From positions 1-51,078 of the forward strand of contig JAFTIN010000012.1 of NCBI GenBank assembly GCA_017456895.1: 51,078 bases of DNA, in the 5' to 3' direction. This document shows positions 35,722-45,207 of this stretch, in pieces. Position 1 is the stretch's first letter. Each line of letters begins with the position of its first letter. The translations under genes and the position numbers were made by a program. Below the pieces are notes generated by a model. That model made no database searches. It worked only from the letters and a program-made list of their open reading frames with translations, and was not told the DNA's origin. Source of the DNA: Clostridia bacterium. GTDB lineage: Bacteria; Bacillota; Clostridia; Oscillospirales; CAG-272.

Positions 35722-36405
35722 ATGAATATTCTTGATTCTGTAACCGTTGATCAAAAAAACGAAAAAAAGACGGTTATCTATCTTATCCGCCACGGTGAAA
35801 GCGTAGGCAACCTAAATCGTATTTGTCTCGGTCACACGGACCTCGATTTAACAGATTTGGGCCATAAACAGGCAAAAAATACCGCTGAAGCCTTAAAAAA
35901 CGTGGATTTTGCGGCAATTTACTCAAGTGATCTTATCAGAGCGGTGCATACTGCGGAGCCGAATGCGCGTATTCGCGGACTTTTGGTTCAAAAAATGAGC
36001 GATTTTCGCGAATTATACTTCGGAGATTGGGAAAATGCTTCTGTTTTATGGCTCAAAGAGGAGCACCACGATGAATTTATGATCGGTTGGAGGCAAAATT
36101 TTGGCACCTTTACTGCTCCGAACGGAGAAAGTGTCGTTCATATGGCTGATAGAATGGCCTCAGGGCTTGAAAAAATCGCTTCTATGCACGCGGGCGCTAA
36201 TATTCTTGTTGCCTCTCACGCTGCGGCTATTCGTGCCCTGTGGGGCAAAATTTCGGGGCTTACGCCCGATAAGTGGGCGGAAGCGTATCCTTTCCCCACC
36301 AACGCGTCTTATTCTGTTATAGAATATGACGGAAGGGCTCTTAAGCCCATCTCATACTCAAATGACGGGCATCTTGGCGATCTCGTTACGTTTATCCAGC
36401 ATTGA
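35722..36405 (+). CDS. Histidine phosphatase family protein (227 aa)
   Basis: Phosphoglycerate-mutase-like phosphatase. The catalytic motif LIRHGES places the phospho-accepting His at residue 24. SSDLIRAVHTA and the second histidine in VASHAAAIRALWG complete the active site. Start at ATG 35722 with GGAG seven bases upstream; the earlier ATG 35689 has no site. The substrate is open (sugar phosphate, alpha-ribazole phosphate and others are known in the family). It is followed by an ASCH gene 63 bases downstream. Codon choice (more CGT, AAA, ATT) differs somewhat from the GC-rich neighbours. Confidence 0.93.
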   Translation: MNILDSVTVDQKNEKKTVIYLIRHGESVGNLNRICLGHTDLDLTDLGHKQAKNTAEALKNVDFAAIYSSDLIRAVHTAEPNARIRGLLVQKMSDFRELYFGDWENASVLWLKEEHHDEFMIGWRQNFGTFTAPNGESVVHMADRMASGLEKIASMHAGANILVASHAAAIRALWGKISGLTPDKWAEAYPFPTNASYSVIEYDGRALKPISYSNDGHLGDLVTFIQH

Positions 36406-36468
36406 AAAACGCAAGGACAAACGTTCTTTGCCGGCAACCTTGCCGATCCATACTTTTAGGGAGGTTAT

Positions 36469-36816
36469 ATGAACTTAACACAAACACATGAAATGAAGCT
36501 TGATCCGTTACCGTATGAGGCAATTAGCTCGGGTAGGAAAACCGTTGAAATGCGCCTCAATGATGAGAAACGCAGAAAAATTAAAGCGGGTGATAAAATA
36601 CGTTTTGTAAATACTGAGAGCGGGGAAGAGCTCTTCGTTCTGGTTGAGTGCGTAACGGCCTACCCGAGCTTTTACGAGCTATACGCTGCTCACAACAAGA
36701 TCTCTATTGGATATGAAGAAACAGAGACCGCATCACCCTTAGATATGCTCGAATACTATCCGCAGGAAAGAATAGATAAATACGGAGCTCTCGCAATCAA
36801 AATTAAGCTTTTATAA
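36469..36816 (+). CDS. ASCH domain protein (115 aa)
   Basis: Compact PUA-like ASCH fold: HEMKLDPLPYEAISSGRKTVEMRLNDEKRR is the family hallmark, followed by GDKIRF and ECVTAYPSFYELY. ASCH proteins are thought to bind RNA or modified nucleosides and one subgroup cleaves N4-acetylcytidine. GGGAGG before the ATG. Probably co-transcribed with the phosphatase upstream and closed by a strong terminator. Confidence 0.92.
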   Translation: MNLTQTHEMKLDPLPYEAISSGRKTVEMRLNDEKRRKIKAGDKIRFVNTESGEELFVLVECVTAYPSFYELYAAHNKISIGYEETETASPLDMLEYYPQERIDKYGALAIKIKLL

Positions 36817-36822
36817 AAAAAC

Positions 36823-36856
36823 AAAAGAGGACCTCTTGACTTAGGTCCTCTTTTTT
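36823..36856. terminator. Bidirectional terminator, ASCH gene and dnaJ
   Basis: AAAAGAGGACCT/AGGTCCTCTTTT stem, 8-base loop, T-runs both ways, between convergent transcription units. Confidence 0.88.
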
Positions 36857-36915
36857 ATTCTTGTAAAATGTAAACAATAGATGTCAAAAAATAATAGTTA
36901 AGTGTATTTCACTGT

Positions 36916-38067
36916 TTATTTACCGAAAATCTTCTTGAAGAAGTTTTCTCTTTCGGTGCTTCCGCCCGCTTCGCCCTTTTTACCAAATGTCTCCTCGAAC
37001 GAGCGCAGGATCTTCTTTTGCTCTGAGGTCAGATTTTTTGGTGTTTCGACGTTGACGGTGACGATAATATTGCCTTGACGCTTAGGATTGTTTATATCGA
37101 CGATACCCTTGCCCTTAAGCGTGAAGGATTTACCCGACTGTGTACCCTCGGGAATGTTTACCTTCTCGTGTCCGCCGCCGAGAGTCGGGATCTTGATCTC
37201 TGCACCGAGAGCCGCCTCTGTGAAGGAGATCGGAACCTCGCAGTAAAGGTCGTTGCCTTCTCTTGTAAAGAAGTCGTGGTTCTTGACTCTAACCTCGATT
37301 ATAAGATCGCCTGCCGGGCCGCCGTTTCGACCTGCGGAGCCCTGTCCGCGAAGAACAATGTTCTGATAGGAATCTATACCTGCGGGTATATTTACCTCGA
37401 GCTTCTTGTTTACCTTTACGTAGCCCTTGCCGTTACAGTTCTGGCAGGGGGTTTTTATTATCTTACCGGTTCCGCGGCAGTTAGAGCATGGCTTCTGAGT
37501 CTGTGTATAGCCGAAAATGGTCTGCTGCTGTACGGTAACGTGGCCGCGTCCCTTGCAGTTAGGACAGGTCTCGGGCTTTGTTCCCTTTGCAGCTCCTGTT
37601 GATCCGCATTCCTTACAGCCCTCAACTCTGGCAAAGTTGATCTCTTTTCTACAGCCGAACGCGGCTTCCTCGAAGGATATAGTCACGCGCGTTGCAATAT
37701 CGTCGCCTCTTTGCGGAGCGTTCCTCTGCTGCTGTGATGATCTTCCGCCGCCAAAGAAGGAAGAGAAGAGATCAGAGAAATCAAAGCCTCCGTCAAAGCC
37801 GCCGAAGCCTCCAAATCCGCTGCCGCCCGACGCGGGATCAAACGCTGCGTGGCCGAACTGGTCGTACTTCTGCCTCTTCTCATCATCCGAGAGAACGGCA
37901 TACGCCTCGTTGACCTCTTTGAATTTTGCCTCGGCATCCTTGTCTCCGGGGTTCATGTCCGGGTGATATTTTTTTGCAAGGCTGCGATAAGCCTTTTTTA
38001 TTTCCTCGGCGCTCGCCCCTTTTTGTATACCGAGCACCTCGTAATAATCTCTCTTGTTTTCTGCCAT
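36916..38067 (-). CDS. dnaJ: Chaperone DnaJ
   Basis: Hsp40 co-chaperone that delivers substrates to DnaK and stimulates its ATPase. 383 residues from ATG 38067: J domain (about 5-70) with the HPD motif in YHPDMNPGD, a Gly/Phe linker, four CxxCxGxG zinc repeats (the first reads CKECGSTG), and the C-terminal substrate domains. AAAGG seven bases upstream favours this ATG over the one six bases earlier. Last gene of hrcA-grpE-dnaK-dnaJ. Confidence 0.97.
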   Translation of the reverse strand: MAENKRDYYEVLGIQKGASAEEIKKAYRSLAKKYHPDMNPGDKDAEAKFKEVNEAYAVLSDDEKRQKYDQFGHAAFDPASGGSGFGGFGGFDGGFDFSDLFSSFFGGGRSSQQQRNAPQRGDDIATRVTISFEEAAFGCRKEINFARVEGCKECGSTGAAKGTKPETCPNCKGRGHVTVQQQTIFGYTQTQKPCSNCRGTGKIIKTPCQNCNGKGYVKVNKKLEVNIPAGIDSYQNIVLRGQGSAGRNGGPAGDLIIEVRVKNHDFFTREGNDLYCEVPISFTEAALGAEIKIPTLGGGHEKVNIPEGTQSGKSFTLKGKGIVDINNPKRQGNIIVTVNVETPKNLTSEQKKILRSFEETFGKKGEAGGSTERENFFKKIFGK

Positions 38068-38110
38068 ATCCATACCTTTATAGTTTTTATGTCAAGTCTG
38101 TCATAACTCA

Positions 38111-38156
38111 CATTTCGGAGTAAGAAGACTCTTACGCCCCCTTACCCCGAAAAATG
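38111..38156. promoter_or_regulatory. Alternative hairpins between dnaK and dnaJ
   Basis: CATTTCGG-GTAAG (38111-38124) can pair with CTTAC-CCGAAA-AATG (38141-38156), or GTAAGA can pair locally with TCTTAC (38131 region). The two folds exclude each other. It may set the dnaK/dnaJ ratio by attenuation or processing. Confidence 0.45.
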
Positions 38157-38179
38157 CTAATTATTATTTACAATAAATA

Positions 38180-40057
<1,878 letters not shown>

Positions 40058-40092
40058 TTATATGAATATGACAACTAATATAGACATAAATC

Positions 40093-40626
40093 TTAATTAA
40101 CGGTCTTAACCATAGCAAATCTAATGATCTTGTTGCCCTTCTTGTATCCCTTCTGGAACACGTCGGTGATCTCGTTTTCTCTCTCGGAGCCGTCCTCGTC
40201 GTGCATCACCGCGTTGTGAAGATTGGGGTCGAACTTGTCGCCTACCTCACCAAAGCTCTCTACACCGAGCTTTGAAAGAGAAGAGCCTACCGTAGAGGCT
40301 ATCATCTTGAGTCCCTCGCGCACCTTTTCACCGTCGTCAAATGCAGCGGCTCTTTCAAGATTATCTATGATCGGGAGCAGCTCGGCTACCGTATCGGCCA
40401 TAGCTGAGGAGTAGGTCGCGTCCTTTTCTTCTCTTGAACGGCGTCTGAAGTTGTCGTACTCTGCAGCGAGTCTTAAGTGCTTGTCGTCCTTTTCCTTTAT
40501 CTCCGCCTTGAGAGCTTCGATCTCGGTCTTAAGCGCGTCGATCTCGGCCTGCTTTGCAGACTTCTTTTTCTTTTCCGCGGTCTTAGCTTCCTCCGCGGTG
40601 TTGTTTATATCCTTGGTTTCTTCCAT
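40093..40626 (-). CDS. grpE: Nucleotide exchange factor GrpE
   Basis: Releases ADP from DnaK. 177 residues: a charged N-terminal coiled coil (about 15-75, KQAEIDALKTEIEALKAEIKEK) and the C-terminal beta domain with GVESFGEVGDKFDPNLHNAVMHDED and the ending VFQKGYKKGNKIIRFAMVKT-like signature. GGAGA precedes the ATG. Eighteen bases after hrcA. Confidence 0.97.
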   Translation of the reverse strand: MEETKDINNTAEEAKTAEKKKKSAKQAEIDALKTEIEALKAEIKEKDDKHLRLAAEYDNFRRRSREEKDATYSSAMADTVAELLPIIDNLERAAAFDDGEKVREGLKMIASTVGSSLSKLGVESFGEVGDKFDPNLHNAVMHDEDGSERENEITDVFQKGYKKGNKIIRFAMVKTVN

Positions 40627-40644
40627 TCTAAAAGGTCTCCGTTT

Positions 40645-41688
40645 TTACTTATTTTCGTCACTTAACATTCTGTCTATTCCGTTTGCCAGGCGGCTTATCA
40701 TATCAATTACCTTTGAGTAGTTCATTCTCTTTGGTCCGATAACACCGACCGCAAACTGACTGTTGCCAAGGGTGATGTTCTTGAATATCAAGGTAGTGTC
40801 CTTCATTACGTCGGAGTCGTTCTCGGTTCCGATATAGACGTGGATGCCGTCCTCGGGCGAATTGTTGGCCGCGATAACGTCCATCAGCTTATCCTTTTCC
40901 TCGAGTACGCCGAGCAGGCTGCGGAGCTTTGTTACGTCGGAGTATTCGGGGTACTGAAGCAGCTTTGTGATACCGTCGAGCTTAACATCGGCCGAGTCGA
41001 GCTCGTTCATCGTCTCGTAAATGACCTTCATGGCAGGGTGGACTATAGCGCCCGCCGAGCCCATGATAGCCTCGATCTTGACGATTATCGGCATGGACAT
41101 CTCGTCTGCGGTGAGGTTGACGAGGTAGATGTTCAAGGCCTCGGTAAAGCGCCTGACAACGTCCTCGGTGATAGAGAAGGGCAGGTGCACCGTCTTGGAT
41201 TTTACGACGTCGTCGTCAAAGGACATAACGAGGATAAAGTCGCGCGGTCCGAGGAAAATTCCGTTGAAGCGGTTGACTCTCGCCTTGCCGACTCCGGACT
41301 TGAAGGCTATACCCGTGTAATCCGTAAAGGATGCCGCAAGCCTCGATGCCTCGGAGAGGATCTTATCCATCTCGGTCAATTTATATCTGAGTCTCTCGTT
41401 GATCTCGTCAATCTCAAACTTGGTCTGGCTGTACTGTCCGATCAGGGCGTCAACGTACAGTCTGTACGCGAGCTCCGAGGGCACGCGGCCCGCCGAGGTG
41501 TGGGGTTGGACGAGATATCCCATCTGCTCAAGCGATGCCATCTCGTTACGGATAGTCGCGGGCGAGCAGTTGAAGGCGTCGGTCTCTGACAGATACTTGG
41601 AGCCGACGGGCTCACCGTTGTTTATGTGTGCGTCTACAACCGCCTTGAGTATCTGTATTTGTCTCGCGGTCAATCGTGGATCTGCCAT
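40645..41688 (-). CDS. hrcA: Heat-inducible transcription repressor HrcA
   Basis: Represses class I heat-shock genes by binding CIRCE and is itself stabilised by the chaperonin. 347 residues from ATG 41688 (MADPRLTARQIQILKAVVDAH), with AGAGGTG seven bases upstream; GTG 41697 lies inside that site. The N-terminal winged helix carries GEPVGSKYLSE and SPATIRNEMASLEQMGYLVQPHTSAGRVPS. The C-terminal part is GAF-like. First gene of the operon, 26 bases from its own operator. Confidence 0.97.
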   Translation of the reverse strand: MADPRLTARQIQILKAVVDAHINNGEPVGSKYLSETDAFNCSPATIRNEMASLEQMGYLVQPHTSAGRVPSELAYRLYVDALIGQYSQTKFEIDEINERLRYKLTEMDKILSEASRLAASFTDYTGIAFKSGVGKARVNRFNGIFLGPRDFILVMSFDDDVVKSKTVHLPFSITEDVVRRFTEALNIYLVNLTADEMSMPIIVKIEAIMGSAGAIVHPAMKVIYETMNELDSADVKLDGITKLLQYPEYSDVTKLRSLLGVLEEKDKLMDVIAANNSPEDGIHVYIGTENDSDVMKDTTLIFKNITLGNSQFAVGVIGPKRMNYSKVIDMISRLANGIDRMLSDENK

Positions 41689-41713
41689 CGTAGGCACCTC
41701 TTTCTGTCGAATT

Positions 41714-41740
41714 TTAGCACTTGAAACTGTGGAGTGCTAA
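41714..41740. promoter_or_regulatory. CIRCE operator
   Basis: TTAGCACTT, nine bases, GAGTGCTAA: the CIRCE inverted repeat with one mismatch in the left arm (T for C). It lies between the hrcA promoter and start codon. Confidence 0.95.
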
Positions 41741-41753
41741 TATTTGTACCTAC

Positions 41754-41782
41754 ATAATACCCATTTTACCCACCCGTGTCAA
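41754..41782 (-). promoter_or_regulatory. SigA promoter of hrcA-grpE-dnaK-dnaJ
   Basis: On the minus strand, TTGACA (41777-41782), 17 bases, TATTAT (41754-41759). CIRCE covers the region just downstream of the start site. Confidence 0.88.
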
Positions 41783-42016
41783 CACTTTTGATGTAAAAAT
41801 GTGTGAACTTTTTGTTAACAATTATTTCTCTGTGGTTACAAGTGCTAAAAAACACTGCAAAAACGGGGTTGATTTGAGCATTTTTATGAAGGGGCGGAAA
41901 AAATCGACCGAAAGTGACGGTGATAGCGGGTAAAAAGCTCAAAAGCCAAAAAACAGACCTCCTATATTCGTCTTAAGATACAATTTTTCACGAAATATTT
42001 AGTCACAAATTCCATC

Positions 42017-42045
42017 TTGACTTTACAGTATAAATATTATATAAT
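42017..42045 (+). promoter_or_regulatory. SigA promoter of rny
   Basis: TTGACT (42017-42022), 17 bases, TATAAT (42040-42045). The leader of about 90 bases holds a small hairpin TCCGC/GCGGA near 42095-42108. The rest of the 400-base gap to hrcA shows no gene. Confidence 0.75.
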
Positions 42046-42140
42046 ATACTCGTATGATTATTTCCTATTAATAGATAGGTGTAGTTATAAAGGTCCGCCC
42101 GTGCGGATCGCCCTAAAAATAATATAAGGAGGTGCAAACT

Positions 42141-43682
42141 TTGGAACTTTGGCTTGCTATTGTTCTGATTGCCGCAGCCGCTCTCGTTGGCGTGGTAATC
42201 GGATTTTTAATACGTAAGTCCATCGCCGAGAAGAAGATCGGCTCTGCTGAAGAGCAGGCGCGTAAGCTTCTTGAGGATGCCATGAAGGGCGCTGAGAGCG
42301 CAAAGAAGGAATCCATCATCGCGGCGAAGGAAGAAATATTCCAGCTCAAAAAGGAAGCGGACTTTGATATCAAGGAACGCAGAAAAGAAGTATCCAGACA
42401 GGAGCGCCGTCTTGCCCAGAAGGAGGAAACTCTCGACGGTAAGATAGAAGCGCTCGAGAAGAAGGAGCAGTCGCTCCAGGATAAGCACGCAGCTGCTGAC
42501 AAGCTCCGCCAGGAGATCCAGTCGACACTCGACGGACAGCTCGCTATGCTTGAAAAGATCGCAAACATGACCGCTGAGGAGGCTAAGGCCGAGCTCATAA
42601 CCAAGCTCGACAGTGAGCTCCAGCACGAGACCGCACTCAAGATCGCGGAGTACGAGGAGAAGTTTAAGGACGAGTCCGACGTACGCGCAAGAGATATTCT
42701 CTCTCTTGCTATCCAGCGCTGTGCGGCGGATCACGTAAGTGAGATCTCCATCTCCACCGTACAGATCCCCGGTGACGAGATGAAGGGTAGAATTATCGGT
42801 AGAGAGGGTAGAAATATCAGAACTATCGAGCAGCTTACCGGCGTTGATCTCATCATTGACGACACACCCGACGTTATCACGGTATCCGGCTTTGATCCCG
42901 TACGCCGTGAGGTCGCTCGTATAGCTCTTGAGAAGCTCGTCAGCGACGGCCGTATCCATCCCGCAAGAATCGAGGAGATGGTTGAAAAGGCTCGCCGCGA
43001 CGTTGACTCCGCTATTAAGCAGGCGGGTGAGAGAGCGGTATTTGAGACCGGTGTACACGGCTTACATCCCGAGCTTATCAAGCTCCTCGGACGTATGAAG
43101 TACCGTACCTCTTACGGACAGAATGCGCTCCGCCACTCCATTGAGGTCTCCATGCTCGCAGGCGTTATCGCTGACGAGATGGGCGTTGACGTTACCATGG
43201 CTCGCAGAGCCGGACTTCTCCACGATATAGGTAAGGCGGTTACCGCCGAGGTTGAGGGCTCTCACGTCCAGCTCGGTGTTGAGATCGTCACCAAGTATAA
43301 GGAGAACAAGGATATTATCCACTCCATCGAGGCTCACCACAACGACATCGAGTCCAAGACTCCCCTTGATTTCATTATCCAGGCGGCTGACGCCATCAGC
43401 GCGGCCCGTCCCGGCGCAAGACGTGAGGACGTTGAGAACTACATCAAGCGCCTGCAGAAGCTCGAGGAGGTTGCCGGCAGCTTTGAGGGTATAGAGAAGA
43501 CCTTTGCTATCCAGGCAGGCCGTGAGGTAAGAATTATGGTCAAGCCCGAGATGGTCGACGACGATAAGATGAAGCTCCTTGCTCGCGATATCGCAAAGAA
43601 GATCGAGGGAGAGCTTGATTATCCGGGACAGATTAAGGTGAGTGTGATCCGCGAGTCCCGCATCATCGACTATGCAAAGTAA
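42141..43682 (+). CDS. rny: Ribonuclease Y
   Basis: Membrane-anchored endoribonuclease that starts mRNA decay. The best start is TTG 42141: AAGGAGG (42126-42132) stands eight bases before it, while GTG 42132 overlaps that site. 513 residues: N-terminal membrane helix (about 2-25), a long coiled coil, KH domain from about 214 ([18 protein letters not shown]) and HD domain with His361-Asp362 in LLHDIGKAV. Usual length is about 520. A large hairpin element begins within the stop codon. In many Firmicutes ymdB follows directly; here it is about 3.4 kb away. Confidence 0.97.
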   Translation: MELWLAIVLIAAAALVGVVIGFLIRKSIAEKKIGSAEEQARKLLEDAMKGAESAKKESIIAAKEEIFQLKKEADFDIKERRKEVSRQERRLAQKEETLDGKIEALEKKEQSLQDKHAAADKLRQEIQSTLDGQLAMLEKIANMTAEEAKAELITKLDSELQHETALKIAEYEEKFKDESDVRARDILSLAIQRCAADHVSEISISTVQIPGDEMKGRIIGREGRNIRTIEQLTGVDLIIDDTPDVITVSGFDPVRREVARIALEKLVSDGRIHPARIEEMVEKARRDVDSAIKQAGERAVFETGVHGLHPELIKLLGRMKYRTSYGQNALRHSIEVSMLAGVIADEMGVDVTMARRAGLLHDIGKAVTAEVEGSHVQLGVEIVTKYKENKDIIHSIEAHHNDIESKTPLDFIIQAADAISAARPGARREDVENYIKRLQKLEEVAGSFEGIEKTFAIQAGREVRIMVKPEMVDDDKMKLLARDIAKKIEGELDYPGQIKVSVIRESRIIDYAK

Positions 43683-43771
43683 TTTTTGGCGATAAGTGCT
43701 GTTTTTTGGAAAGGCTCGTCGTATGTATATACGACTTCGTCCAAAAGAACAACCCTTCTCACTCAAAAATT
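43681..43771 (+). repeat. Nested hairpin element after rny (91 nt)
   Basis: AATTTTTG at its left pairs with CAAAAATT at its right. In the centre CTCGTCGTAT...ATACGACTTCG forms an inner stem. The layout and central words (CTCG.CGTAT..ATACG.CTTCG) match the three units at 44805-45073. A partial ATTTTCGGATATTTC follows at 43774. Confidence 0.7.
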
Positions 43772-43808
43772 GCATTTTCGGATATTTCTGTGAATTAAGA
43801 TATAAAGA

Positions 43809-43839
43809 AGAGAGTTGAGAATATCAGCTCTCTTTTTTT
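43809..43839 (+). terminator. Terminator of rny
   Basis: AGAGAGTTGA/TCAGCTCTCT stem, 5-base loop and seven T. Nearly the same terminator follows the hairpin triplet at 45104-45133. Confidence 0.85.
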
Positions 43840-43912
43840 GCTTGATTTGGATAACGCCCGGCGAGATTCTAAAACGATTTATATAGATGTTTAGAATTTT
43901 TTTAGAAAGCTA

Positions 43913-43941
43913 TTGACAAAATGATTTATGTCTGATATAAT
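43913..43941 (+). promoter_or_regulatory. Consensus SigA promoter of the DUF2975/XRE pair
   Basis: TTGACA, 17 bases, TATAAT: a full consensus promoter. TTAACGAT and TTAACGTT (43947 and 43968 regions) follow as near-direct repeats around the start site and could be the operator of the XRE protein encoded downstream. Confidence 0.88.
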
Positions 43942-43986
43942 AAATTTAACGATAAACATTAAAATATTAACGTTTTGGAGGTAATT

Positions 43987-44589
43987 ATGGAAAACAACAA
44001 GATGAAAAATCTGGCGAGCACTCTGGAAACGATCGTCAAGGTTGTGGGAAGCATATTTTTTGCGGTGAGCATTGTGTGCGGCGTTATGGCGGTGCTGGTT
44101 GCTATCTTTGGCGAAAAGATGTTTGCTGAAGGCGAGCTGTCGCTGTCTCTCGGCTTTGTTAAGCTTTATGCGACTGATGCTCTTGAGGTAAAAACGGGAT
44201 TTATGAACGCGTACGTGATCGTTGGTCTTGTTACCGTGATGATCATCTGTGTGGCTGTTTATCTTGCCTCAAAGCTCACACGCTCAGTGCTTGAGCCCAT
44301 AAAGGACGGACGCCCCTTTGAGGCGCAGGTCCCAAAGAAGCTTAAAAAGCTGGCGTGGGTGGTGCTCGGTTGTGGGGCGCTTATTCAGGTTGCGGGAATT
44401 GTGGAGAGTGTTCTCCTTTCCTATGCCTACAGCCTTAAAGAGATCGTTAACCCTCTTTATATATCAAAGGTAGAGTTTGACTATTCCGTTGATTTTAGCT
44501 TTGTCCTCGTCTTCGCGATAATTATGTTTCTCTCCTACATCTTCTCCTACGGACAGAAGCTCCAGCAGGAGTCGGACGAGACGCTCTGA
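43987..44589 (+). CDS. DUF2975 membrane protein (200 aa)
   Basis: Four membrane helices (about 15-40, 68-90, 115-140 and 165-188) with the conserved RSVLEPIKDGRPFEAQVPKKLKKLAW loop of the DUF2975 family. Start at ATG 43987, where GGAGG stands five bases upstream; the frame is open for four more codons. DUF2975 genes are regularly paired with a YozG-type XRE regulator, as here. The function is unknown; a membrane sensor partner of the regulator is the common guess. Confidence 0.9.
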   Translation: MENNKMKNLASTLETIVKVVGSIFFAVSIVCGVMAVLVAIFGEKMFAEGELSLSLGFVKLYATDALEVKTGFMNAYVIVGLVTVMIICVAVYLASKLTRSVLEPIKDGRPFEAQVPKKLKKLAWVVLGCGALIQVAGIVESVLLSYAYSLKEIVNPLYISKVEFDYSVDFSFVLVFAIIMFLSYIFSYGQKLQQESDETL

Positions 44590-44599
44590 GGGGGTAATT

Positions 44600-44803
44600 A
44601 TGCCTATTATTTTAAGACTTGACAGGGTTATGGCCGACAGAAAAATGTCGCTCAATGAACTCGCCGAGAAGGTCGGCGTTGCCAACGTCAATCTCTCTAA
44701 GATCAAAAACGGACACATCAGCGCGATAAGGTTTTCGACCTTGGAGGCTATATGCAAGGCGTTGGGGTGCCAACCCGGCGACATTCTCGAATACAAGGAG
44801 TAA
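44600..44803 (+). CDS. XRE/YozG-type transcriptional regulator (67 aa)
   Basis: A single helix-turn-helix domain with almost nothing added (MSLNELAEKVGVANVNLSKIKNGHISAIRFSTLEAICKALGCQPGDILEY), typical of YozG-like small Cro/C1 repressors. GAGGGGG lies six bases before the ATG. It follows the DUF2975 gene by ten bases and likely controls their common promoter. Three tandem nested hairpins begin right at its stop codon. Confidence 0.93.
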   Translation: MPIILRLDRVMADRKMSLNELAEKVGVANVNLSKIKNGHISAIRFSTLEAICKALGCQPGDILEYKE

Positions 44804-44804
44804 A

Positions 44805-45073
44805 ATTTTCGGATATTTCCCCCGTATTCTACCAAACTCGCCGTATTCGTATACGGCTTCGGGTAGAAGTACGTGAGAACTATCTCGAAAATTACATTTT
44901 CGGACATTTCACCGTATTCCACCAAGCTCGGAGTATTGATATACAGCTTTGGGTAGAAGTATGTGAGAACTATCTCGAAAATCAAGATTTTCGGATTTTC
45001 CCCGGTATTTTACCAAGCTCGGTGTATTGATATACGGCTTCGGGTAGAAGTACGTGGCAACTATCTCGAAAAT
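44805..45073 (+). repeat. Three tandem 87-88-nt nested hairpin units
   Basis: Units 44805-44892, 44896-44982 and 44987-45073 each start ATTTTCG and end CGAAAAT, which pair. Inside, TACC pairs with GGTA, and CCGTAT/ATACGG-type arms form the tip. The units differ at several positions, some of which keep pairing (for example TCTACC/GGGTAGA). Spacers are 3-4 bases. They follow the XRE stop codon and precede a terminator. A diverged unit follows rny. Confidence 0.85.
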
Positions 45074-45103
45074 TGAGTAAAAACAAAAAAAGATAGATGA
45101 GGA

Positions 45104-45133
45104 AGAGAGTCGAAAACATCGGCTCTCTTTTTT
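45104..45133 (+). terminator. Terminator after the hairpin triplet
   Basis: AGAGAGTCGA/TCGGCTCTCT stem, 5-base loop, six T. Homologous to the rny terminator at 43809-43839. Confidence 0.85.
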
Positions 45134-45145
45134 ATTTACAAGGAC

Positions 45146-45174
45146 TTGAAAAAAACAACGCGTTAATATATAAT
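45146..45174 (+). promoter_or_regulatory. SigA promoter of the heparinase-like gene
   Basis: TTGAAA (45146-45151), 17 bases, TATAAT (45169-45174). Confidence 0.8.
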
Positions 45175-45207
45175 AGAAATGTAGAAAATTTATCCTTGGA
45201 GGATGCT

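Noticed and set aside
44805-45073. CRISPR-like repeats
   Set aside because: The units are almost continuous with 3-4-base spacers, so this is a tandem hairpin repeat.
45097-45207. Upstream extension of the heparinase-like protein
   Set aside because: It would translate a terminator hairpin and the promoter region; ATG 45208 has GGAGG.
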